32,200 bases of DNA from an uncultured Candidatus Thioglobus sp. (GCA_905612405.1 CAJQRX010000012.1:93351-125550); one strand, 5' to 3'. Positions 12,571-19,804 are shown, numbered from the stretch's first letter. A program made the numbers and translations. Notes: a model not told the origin generated them from the sequence alone.

Positions 12571-12571
12571 T
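12542..12571 (+). repeat. Left direct repeat (attL-like) within the tRNA-Ser 3' end
   Basis: CCAGGGTTCGAATCCCTGTCCCTCCACCAT, identical to 15031-15060. Confidence 0.95.
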
Positions 12572-12644
12572 GCATTCCTGCTACTAAAGCATCCTTATTT
12601 TAGATCCCTCACATTATGTCACTATATTCCAATAAATTGCTCTC

Positions 12645-12666
12645 ATTAGTGCAACATTAGTGCAGC
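12645..12666 (+). repeat. Arm-type-like repeat near left end (two tandem 11-mers)
   Basis: ATTAGTGCAAC-ATTAGTGCAGC; 20/22 identical to 14974-14995 in the same orientation. Confidence 0.75.
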
Positions 12667-12809
12667 TTTTCTCATAGTAATATAACAAAAAAAATTTGTA
12701 CTATTGCCATATCAAACATTACAGATATAGAATCAAACAAAGATAAATCGAGCCTTGTTAATAGAGTGATGAGTGGTATTTGGATTCAGAATAAACTACA
12801 ATATGATTT

Positions 12810-14324
12810 ATGAAAGATGAGCCAAATAACGACATCCCCAAATATCTAGAAGAGTTTCTAGAGCCAACAAGAAGTAGCATTGAAAAACTTCTTGCTGCTT
12901 TTGATGGCTTAAGTGTTGAAACTCAAATCAAATTGCTAAGTACGATTGAAGGAAAACTCAGCCAATGGGAATTTCCAAATATAACGTATCTCTATAAAAA
13001 AGTTTTTCTTAAGGCTTTTGAGAGTCCTAACTCTTATGTTCGTTACTTAAGTGTTCGCAACTTAGTTTCGATAATGTATGGAGATGACGAGGAGTTAAAT
13101 AATTTTATTGCTAAAGTAGATAAAGACAAAAGTAGTCTTGTCAGAAATTCTAGATTTGAAAGTTTAATTCGAGCAGGCTCAACGATGGCACTAATGGGTG
13201 ATGACTTCTTTACAAAGCAATCACACGATGAAAGATTAGCAAGAGTAAGAAGTGGGCATCTTGATGGCAAGTCCTTTGCAAAGTCATTAGAACGAGCTGC
13301 AAAAGATAAACATTTTGAAGAAACCAACGCGCAGATTGAACTTATTGAATTGTTAGATGAGTACTTGAGTAACCATTACAACAATAATGGCTATTATATG
13401 GAAGAACATACTTTTATAGACGGTTGGAGAGACTCCGATATTTCAAAAGAACTAGAAAGTTTATGGGATGTAATTCCTAGAATACCAGAATTAGCTGGGC
13501 GATTGTTGGTTAAGAAACTACCCGCAAGAGCTAGAAATATGGGTATGAATCCTTATAAAAATATCCTTTATGACTTAAGAGATGAGCAGCTTGAGTTTTT
13601 TCTAATACGAAAAGATATCAAAGTTGAGGAATTTAGAAAAGAGATATTTTGGAGAGATGAAATTCCAAATGATAATGAGGATAAATTTATGCCTTATCGT
13701 GAATTTTGGTCTCAAGCATCTTTATATCACTTTAAGCTTAATGAGGAAGAGTTTGCAACGATACTCAGTCTTCCTCCTAAAGAACAACAAAAGCGCTTGG
13801 AAAGTCTTTCTCAGGCTCATTCACTGGAGCTCTATCAATATCTAGCAATTATTCAATTAGTAACTAAATTTGATAAAGATTCTTATGATAACTTCTATAT
13901 ACATTTCGCAAAAGATGAGCTTAAAAAAAGACTTAATCAAGAACCAGAGTTCTTTAGAGATGAGCAATTAATCAAGCTAAGATTATACGACTTAGCTTAT
14001 AAGTCCAGAAATTGGAGAAATCCTGATGATTTATATAGCTGCGAGGAAATACTCTATCCTGTTAAAGTTGAAGATGATACCTGGAAGACATTTCTTGCCT
14101 TTATAGTGGCTTTTAAGGAATCGGAATTGACTCTTAAAGATTTACATAAAACTGAATATGAAGAATGGGAGGAAGAGGAAGAAGAAAAACCTCTAGAAAA
14201 GCCTCTTGCAAATGAGTTGAATCAGCTAAATTCTTTAATATCGACTACCAGAGATGCGGTCCTCCAGAGTAGGCCTGCATTAGCAGTAATTGCTGGGCTT
14301 ATTCTTATATCGATAATATTCTAA
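12810..14324 (+). CDS. Unknown 504-aa island protein; possible HEAT-like N-terminal region, acidic linker, C-terminal TM helix (tail-anchor-like)
   Basis: Long ORF with ATG start. The sequence is rich in helical, charged segments and ends LQSRPALAVIAGLILISIIF, a hydrophobic C-terminus. No family recognised by eye. Confidence 0.85.
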   Translation: MKDEPNNDIPKYLEEFLEPTRSSIEKLLAAFDGLSVETQIKLLSTIEGKLSQWEFPNITYLYKKVFLKAFESPNSYVRYLSVRNLVSIMYGDDEELNNFIAKVDKDKSSLVRNSRFESLIRAGSTMALMGDDFFTKQSHDERLARVRSGHLDGKSFAKSLERAAKDKHFEETNAQIELIELLDEYLSNHYNNNGYYMEEHTFIDGWRDSDISKELESLWDVIPRIPELAGRLLVKKLPARARNMGMNPYKNILYDLRDEQLEFFLIRKDIKVEEFRKEIFWRDEIPNDNEDKFMPYREFWSQASLYHFKLNEEEFATILSLPPKEQQKRLESLSQAHSLELYQYLAIIQLVTKFDKDSYDNFYIHFAKDELKKRLNQEPEFFRDEQLIKLRLYDLAYKSRNWRNPDDLYSCEEILYPVKVEDDTWKTFLAFIVAFKESELTLKDLHKTEYEEWEEEEEEKPLEKPLANELNQLNSLISTTRDAVLQSRPALAVIAGLILISIIF

Positions 14325-14328
14325 ATCT

Positions 14329-14910
14329 ATGAAAAAACTCTATAAAAAATTAATCAGTCAGCTAATCGAAATTGGTCGCTCAGAGATAATTCCAACAATC
14401 GCTGATTCAGAGTTTAGTTACTTAAGGAAAGGAAAGTGGCTGAGACCAAAAGCAGTAGATTTTGACAATTATGTCTATGAAGAGCTTAAGTCACTATACA
14501 AAGGTGTTGTTCTTTGTGAAAAAGAATTTGAGTGGCAGACAGGCTCAACTACTTCGACTAATTGGCTTTTTGATAAGCTTGCAGTTAGAGCAGAATATAG
14601 TGAACATTATCAAGAGAAAAAAGAGTTATACGAATTTGGCTTTGCCAATAGAGGCTACTTTTCTTATGCTTCTGCAGGTATGGGGCTTGGCTCAAACTAT
14701 GAAAACTATGAAGACTATTTGAAAGCTTCTGCTGAAGCTAAAATTGAAAAAGCGAAACGCTCAGCTCAGTTGTTTGAAATTCAAAAAGCAAGTAAAGAGT
14801 TGTCAGCTGTTAAAAAAGAATTTAAAGAAAGAGATAAAGAAGAAAGAATGAAAGAGCGTGCTAAGAGAAAAAAAGAAAAAGATAAAGATATAATAATTAC
14901 TGAATACTAA
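14329..14910 (+). CDS. Unknown 193-aa island protein with highly charged, likely coiled-coil C-terminus
   Basis: Starts 4 bp after the stop of the upstream ORF, same strand; C-terminus KKEFKERDKEERMKERAKRKKEKDKD. Confidence 0.83.
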   Translation: MKKLYKKLISQLIEIGRSEIIPTIADSEFSYLRKGKWLRPKAVDFDNYVYEELKSLYKGVVLCEKEFEWQTGSTTSTNWLFDKLAVRAEYSEHYQEKKELYEFGFANRGYFSYASAGMGLGSNYENYEDYLKASAEAKIEKAKRSAQLFEIQKASKELSAVKKEFKERDKEERMKERAKRKKEKDKDIIITEY

Positions 14911-14973
14911 CAGTTCTCAAAAATAATTTGTTTTGATTCTAATTTTGAACTTTATGATTGCCTGAAATTACAG

Positions 14974-14995
14974 ATTAGTGCAACATTACTGCAAC
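14974..14995 (+). repeat. Arm-type-like repeat near right end
   Basis: ATTAGTGCAAC-ATTACTGCAAC; 20/22 match to 12645-12666. Confidence 0.75.
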
Positions 14996-15030
14996 ATAGC
15001 CTCTCTAGGCACTACTTCGACAACATGAGG

Positions 15031-15060
15031 CCAGGGTTCGAATCCCTGTCCCTCCACCAT
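15031..15060 (+). repeat. Right direct repeat (attR-like), isolated tRNA-Ser 3' fragment
   Basis: Exact copy of 12542-12571, preceded by sequence that does not form the rest of a tRNA. Confidence 0.95.
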
Positions 15061-15214
15061 TAATTTCCTTTAAGAAAACATCCTTATTCAGTAAGAATTA
15101 GATGGTGAGGTAAAAATGAATTATTAACTTCATCAAATCAACTTCAAATCTTCATTTAATTGAAATAATTTTATTGTAAATTACGTTTTCTTTTAATAAC
15201 TAACTAAGGAACAC

Positions 15215-15460
15215 ATGAAAAAAATACTCTCTTTTGCTTTTATAATTTTACTTTTACCTTCTATGGCTTTTGCTGGAGCATGTCCAATGCTCAAATCACA
15301 AGTTGAAGATAAAATTGCAACATTAGATCAAGCAAGATATGCAACTTTAATTACTGCTGCACTTATGCTTCATGAAGAAGGTGTCAAAGCGCATAGCTCT
15401 GGTGATCATGGTATGTCTGAAGATCTACTTAATGGTGCTTTAAGACTTCTAGACGTCTAA
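15215..15460 (+). CDS. Small exported hypothetical protein (81 aa)
   Basis: Clear signal peptide MKKILSFAFIILLLPSMAFA|GAC; upstream AAGGA-like SD. Confidence 0.8.
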   Translation: MKKILSFAFIILLLPSMAFAGACPMLKSQVEDKIATLDQARYATLITAALMLHEEGVKAHSSGDHGMSEDLLNGALRLLDV

Positions 15461-15551
15461 ATTACAAAATTTTTATAAATGTGTCTTAATTTATTAGGGC
15501 ACATTGAATATAATTAATTAAATTTCTTTTTTGTAGATAAATTAATTTTTT

Positions 15552-16139
15552 ATGTTGATTACATTTTCAAAACCTTCAAAAGTATTATATTTTTTATCAA
15601 TATTTTTTATGATTACCATCAACTCACAAGCAATTGCAATTGCTGATCTTTCTTTTCCATTTAGTGCAGATAGTGGTAAATACTGGCAATATGTTAGTGA
15701 TCGAGTAATGGGTGGTGTATCCGATGGTCAAGTCTCTCTTGAACAAGATGGAGAAACCTATTATGCAAGACTTACAGGCAATGTTAGTACAGCAAACAAT
15801 GGTGGCTTTATTCAGTTACGTTCAGGAGTTTCATTCGAAAACTCTCAAAAAAATGGTAAAAATCTTCAAGGTGTCCGACTTAACGTAAGAGGTAATGGTG
15901 AAACTTATGAAATTCATATTACAACTAATGATAGAGTCTATCGTGGGGACTATTATTCAGCAACCTTTAAAGCCGATTCTGATTGGACAATGATTGACTT
16001 ACCTTTTAATAAATTCAAACGTAAACGTTCAAATAATTCAAAATTAGATGCAAAAAATATAACAAGATTTGCTATTGTGGCTTATGGACGAGAGTACGTT
16101 GCTGATGTTTCGGTCTCAACAATAGAGTTTTACTATTAG
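15552..16139 (+). CDS. CIA30-domain (NADH:ubiquinone oxidoreductase intermediate-associated protein 30-like) protein, probably exported
   Basis: YWQYVSDRVMGGVSDGQVSLEQ...GGFIQLRS and carbohydrate-binding-like jelly-roll pattern typical of CIA30; hydrophobic N-terminus. Confidence 0.8.
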   Translation: MLITFSKPSKVLYFLSIFFMITINSQAIAIADLSFPFSADSGKYWQYVSDRVMGGVSDGQVSLEQDGETYYARLTGNVSTANNGGFIQLRSGVSFENSQKNGKNLQGVRLNVRGNGETYEIHITTNDRVYRGDYYSATFKADSDWTMIDLPFNKFKRKRSNNSKLDAKNITRFAIVAYGREYVADVSVSTIEFYY

Positions 16140-16146
16140 TTTATTT

Positions 16147-16590
16147 TTACTTATAGCTCTTTTGTAAGTCTGCCAATAATTCTATGACATGACTATAACC
16201 ATTGGCACCAAGACCAGCAACTACAGCATCTACCACAGGTGAGATATAAGAAACATGCCGAAAAGATTCTCGTAAATGTGGGTTAGAAATATGCAGCTCT
16301 ATTTTGAAACCTGAAAATGATTTTAATGCGTCATGAATTGCAATTGAAGTGTGAGTGTAAGCTGCTGCATTAATAACAATAGCGTCTATTTTTTCTTTGA
16401 TTGCATTTTGAATCCACTCAACTATTTCGCCCTCATAATTAGACTGCATAAATTTAACATCATGGCCATCTTTTAATCCCTTTTTGATGCAATCCTTTGA
16501 GATACTATCTAATGTCTCATGCCCATAAATCTCAGGCTCACGCGTACCAAGTAGATTTATATTTGGACCATTTATAACGTATATATTCAT
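16147..16590 (-). CDS. aroQ: Type II 3-dehydroquinate dehydratase
   Basis: NGPNINLLGTREPEIYG, QSNYEGEIVEWIQ, NAAAYTHTSIAIHDAL, ELHISNPHLRESFRHVSYISP. The track start at 16593 is TTG; ATG at 16590 overlaps the upstream TGA (TGATG). Confidence 0.94.
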   Translation of the reverse strand: MNIYVINGPNINLLGTREPEIYGHETLDSISKDCIKKGLKDGHDVKFMQSNYEGEIVEWIQNAIKEKIDAIVINAAAYTHTSIAIHDALKSFSGFKIELHISNPHLRESFRHVSYISPVVDAVVAGLGANGYSHVIELLADLQKSYK

Positions 16591-17057
16591 CAATTTTTTC
16601 TCAGTTTTCTATGCACTGCTCTAATAGCAAGTTCATAGCTATGAATACCAAATCCACTTACAAACCCAACGTTCCCTTCAGATACTTTTATAGGCTCAGT
16701 AACATCAACCCTTTTTTGAAAAATATTGGCAATATGCACCTCAATAACTGGTTTATTTTGAAGAGTAACTGTTTCTATATTCGAAGTATAAATATCAAAG
16801 TCTAGCGATGATGCATTAGCATAACTTACAGGATTGATTATGAGCGCATCAAACTCTTTACAAGCCCTTGTTAAATAATTCGTTAACTCAGCCTCATCAT
16901 CAGATTGACAGAACTCTAAAGATAAGCCTAAACTCTCACAAGTTTCTGAGCATTTTTTCTGAACTTTCTCTAAAGTAAGATCATCATGACCAAATTCATT
17001 AAAGTGACTTAAATCTGAGAGACCAGGTCCATTAATTATTAGTAATCTATTATTCAT
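16590..17057 (-). CDS. Degenerate AroQ-like protein (predicted catalytically inactive paralog)
   Basis: 155 aa, AroQ-like frame NGPGLSDLSHFNEFGHDDLT...CQSDDEAELTNYL...ALIINPVSYANAS...VIEVHIANI...GFGIHSYELAIRAV, but key motifs altered. Confidence 0.78.
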   Translation of the reverse strand: MNNRLLIINGPGLSDLSHFNEFGHDDLTLEKVQKKCSETCESLGLSLEFCQSDDEAELTNYLTRACKEFDALIINPVSYANASSLDFDIYTSNIETVTLQNKPVIEVHIANIFQKRVDVTEPIKVSEGNVGFVSGFGIHSYELAIRAVHRKLRKN

Positions 17058-17151
17058 TAAGTATTTAAATTCAATTTATTACAACGATATTATACTTTCC
17101 GAATGAAGATATAGCACATGATTAGGAATTGTGAAGTTTTCTAGCTAAATA

Positions 17152-17715
17152 TTAGTTTTTGACTAGAGACTCAATCAAAGCCCGATAGGATGAAAATGAT
17201 GGGCAAGCCCTTTCCAAATCTTTAGCATCTTCATCCCAATAACGAAGATTGATGCACTCTTCTAGATAATCATTTTTTTCAAACTCTTTAACCTCTTCTT
17301 TATTCATTGGGCCTCCTTGTAGATTAAGAGTATGAATAGATGCTTGAGAAAGACGCTCAAAATAGTCTGGCTTAACTGCACATAAATAACGCTTTGCAGC
17401 AACATGCTGACGTATTGGCTCCACAACAGATAACGGAAAGTAGTCTTCTAAAAAATTAGCACCTGCCTCTTCATGGAAATTATTTTTACCTTTAGCCAGT
17501 GCTGTTTCTGGAATTTCATTCTGATAATGTCCAATATCATGAAGGAGTGCTGCAACAATTAGACTGCCATCAGCGCCAGATTGTTCAGCACACTGTGCAG
17601 CCTGAAGCATATGCTGCGCCATTGTGACGTCTTCCCCTAAATAGGATTCTGCACCTCGCCTATTAAAAATATCTTCGATATGATTTACAATATTATGGCT
17701 ATTGATCTTAATCAT
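17152..17715 (-). CDS. HD-domain mixed-valent diiron oxygenase, PhnZ/TmpB-like
   Basis: 187 aa; YLGEDVT (Y-x-x-E), AQHMLQAAQCAE, LLHDIGH, FHEEAG, RQHVAAKRYL, LNLQGGPM; overlaps the upstream TauD-like gene by 8 bp. Confidence 0.8.
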   Translation of the reverse strand: MIKINSHNIVNHIEDIFNRRGAESYLGEDVTMAQHMLQAAQCAEQSGADGSLIVAALLHDIGHYQNEIPETALAKGKNNFHEEAGANFLEDYFPLSVVEPIRQHVAAKRYLCAVKPDYFERLSQASIHTLNLQGGPMNKEEVKEFEKNDYLEECINLRYWDEDAKDLERACPSFSSYRALIESLVKN

Positions 17716-18862
17716 TATTTCGATTTTCTAAAATATTAAGAAGACTATAAAGACCATCTAAATCAGTATAAGCCCCCTGTAAATGGCGCTTACCTTTATC
17801 AGAAAAAGCAGTCCTTGCATGCATAACCCTGGTGTTATCAAATATAATTATTTCTCCAGGTTGTAGCTGAAATGTAACCTTTAACTCTTCTCTCTCAATT
17901 ACTTCACCCCAATGCTGATAAGCTAAATAAAATGGACGAATCTTTTCTGCAGGTAAGTTAATTGTATCAATAGATCGATTGTTATATCTCACCTTGATAA
18001 CTTCATTATTGTCATTCACTTCAATCATTGGCACTCTAGATCTGAGGTCTGTTTTTTCATCTGAAAATCGAAAATTAATCCAGTTATTTGTTAGATTTTC
18101 AAAGTTTTCAAAGCTTTCCTCTCTCAGTATTTTTGCCGCGTTAAAGCCATCCAATAGTACTGAATCTCCACCCTGTGTTGAACTCTCTAAGCAATGTAAA
18201 AGCTGAACTGTTGGAACAGGATCACGGTATGGATTATCAGTATGAGAGCCAAGCCCCATATTTGTATAGGCAAGATTATTTGGATTTACTTCAGTACGAA
18301 CCTCAAATAATTTTCCATAATTTGTCTCTCTAGTAAATCCTACCTCAGCGATTAAAGATTGCACAAGGCCTTCTTTGGTTGAAGCATCTTTAATAATACA
18401 AAAACCTACATCCCGAACTGAGCGTAAAGTCTCTAACTTAGCATTATCACTCTTTTGAAAATTTATAAATTTAACTCTGGGTAGGCCATCACTAAAACTA
18501 GTTTTTTTCCATAATTTTTTATTTTTTTCACTTCTATCATCGTAATGATTATTAAGGTTATAACAGTTTCTCCATAGCCATTCCTGTGAAAAAATAGACC
18601 AGTAGTTTTCGGGCATGAATTGAATATGAACATCACCCCTTTCATCTTGCTTAACCTTCTCAATAGAGGTATTTTTGGGTATGCTAATAACACTAAATAA
18701 ACGCTGCCCATTATTAGCATTCCTTGATTTAGGCATCTGACAATGGTCTCGTAGCCAATGACTATAAAGATTACTTTGACTGCCATCTTTCCAATTAATC
18801 ACTAACTCATCATTAGCTAAAAAGATTTTTTTAATTTGATTAATTGGACTATCATTTTTCAT
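17708..18862 (-). CDS. Fe(II)/2-oxoglutarate dioxygenase of the gamma-butyrobetaine hydroxylase/TmpA group
   Basis: GSHTDNPYRDPVPTVQLLHCLE (HxD), FDNTRVMHARTAF (distal His), QGAYTDLDGLYSLL; N-terminal GBBH-like domain WLRDHCQMPKSRNANNGQRL. Confidence 0.86.
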   Translation of the reverse strand: MKNDSPINQIKKIFLANDELVINWKDGSQSNLYSHWLRDHCQMPKSRNANNGQRLFSVISIPKNTSIEKVKQDERGDVHIQFMPENYWSIFSQEWLWRNCYNLNNHYDDRSEKNKKLWKKTSFSDGLPRVKFINFQKSDNAKLETLRSVRDVGFCIIKDASTKEGLVQSLIAEVGFTRETNYGKLFEVRTEVNPNNLAYTNMGLGSHTDNPYRDPVPTVQLLHCLESSTQGGDSVLLDGFNAAKILREESFENFENLTNNWINFRFSDEKTDLRSRVPMIEVNDNNEVIKVRYNNRSIDTINLPAEKIRPFYLAYQHWGEVIEREELKVTFQLQPGEIIIFDNTRVMHARTAFSDKGKRHLQGAYTDLDGLYSLLNILENRNND

Positions 18863-18913
18863 TAGAGTAAGGTTATTGAACTAAAGAATTCATAATAAAA
18901 AACTATAAAATTA

Positions 18914-19804
18914 TTACATCATTCGGCTCTTGGTTTTATCCTGCTGGCCAAAAAAAGAAACCTCTTTTGGATACTCCGGCAACTCAACACTATAACTTGA
19001 GCATCTCACTGTATCCGTTTTTATACCTCTAACTATAAGTCCATCTAAATCACTTGGTAATGGATTTTCAGTAAGTGGTATAGCATCTTCTGCAGTATAA
19101 CTAACAATATATAGAGACCTAGGAAATTTAGTTCGATTCGAATTAGAACCATGCAAAAGCTTAGAGTGCATCAAGCAAGCTGAGCCCGCCCTTCCAGTGC
19201 AACTTATAGCTTCACCCTTATTAGCTGACTCAACTTCAGAACCTACCGCTCCTGTAAAAACTCCATCATGCCATAATGAATAAAGAGGTCCATTATGTGA
19301 ACCTGGAACCACTTCAAGTGGTCCATTTTCAAGCGTAACGTCGTCTAGAAAAAAAAGAACTGTCATAATGTCTTCATTTGAATGTGGCTCAAAAGGAAAA
19401 TCTTGATGAAACTTAACTTCAGTTCCTGAGCTGGGTAATTTAAGATTTAGTTTGTTCGTCCAATGCTTAATATTAGGACCAAATATCTCAGCAACAAGAT
19501 CTAGGGCGCTGTTGTCCTTAACAATATCAAGGCAAGAGTCTGATATTTCTGCTGGTGAGGTAATCCTTCTTAAGGCTGGCTTATCTGCACTATGACTTTT
19601 TATATCAACATCAAAACGTGGCCTGCCATCCTTGATCTTACCAAAAGACTCTGAATGAAGTTTGCTTTCATCAACCCAAGTTGCAAGCTGGTCGTTGACT
19701 GATAGTAGTTGAGCCTTAGTAAGAGCATTTTCAAGAAATATATAGCCATCTTTTTTAAACTGATCTACTAAAGTTTTATTTTTTAAAGAATTTTTAATTT
19801 GCAT
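18914..19804 (-). CDS. Phytanoyl-CoA dioxygenase (PhyH) family Fe(II)/2OG oxygenase
   Basis: KFHQDFPFEPH (HxD), NGPLEVVPGSHNGPL, LLHGSNSNRTKFPRSLYIVSY (distal H and R); strong SD GGAGGT upstream. Confidence 0.88.
   Translation of the reverse strand: MQIKNSLKNKTLVDQFKKDGYIFLENALTKAQLLSVNDQLATWVDESKLHSESFGKIKDGRPRFDVDIKSHSADKPALRRITSPAEISDSCLDIVKDNSALDLVAEIFGPNIKHWTNKLNLKLPSSGTEVKFHQDFPFEPHSNEDIMTVLFFLDDVTLENGPLEVVPGSHNGPLYSLWHDGVFTGAVGSEVESANKGEAISCTGRAGSACLMHSKLLHGSNSNRTKFPRSLYIVSYTAEDAIPLTENPLPSDLDGLIVRGIKTDTVRCSSYSVELPEYPKEVSFFGQQDKTKSRMM

Larger units (their letters stand above)
12542..15060 (+). mobile_element. Putative non-autonomous tRNA-Ser-integrated mini-island carrying two unknown genes
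   Basis: Bounded by a 30-bp perfect direct repeat of the tRNA T-arm/acceptor; arm-like repeats just inside each end; no integrase ORF; content flanked by housekeeping genes. Confidence 0.82.

Noticed and set aside
13624-14722. Overlapping out-of-frame ORFs 13624-13845 and 14462-14722, plus antisense 13043-13327
   Set aside because: Contained within the longer island ORFs, with no initiation context or coding-like composition.
12571-15030. Search for an integrase, transposase or IS element in the mini-island
   Set aside because: Neither ORF shows tyrosine/serine recombinase or DDE motifs, and no terminal inverted repeats were seen; therefore called non-autonomous.
15479-15504. Weak hairpin ATGTGTC...GGCACAT after the 81-aa gene
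   Set aside because: 7-bp stem with a wobble, AT-rich surroundings and no immediate U-tract; not convincing as a terminator.
18463-18786. 107-aa minus-strand ORF within the TmpA-like gene, and other shadow ORFs (1562-1846, 10739-10960, 24683-24991, 26591-26917, 27548-27889, 28980-29281, 29563-29796, 30869-31099)
   Set aside because: All overlap strongly supported genes in other frames; no recognisable product.
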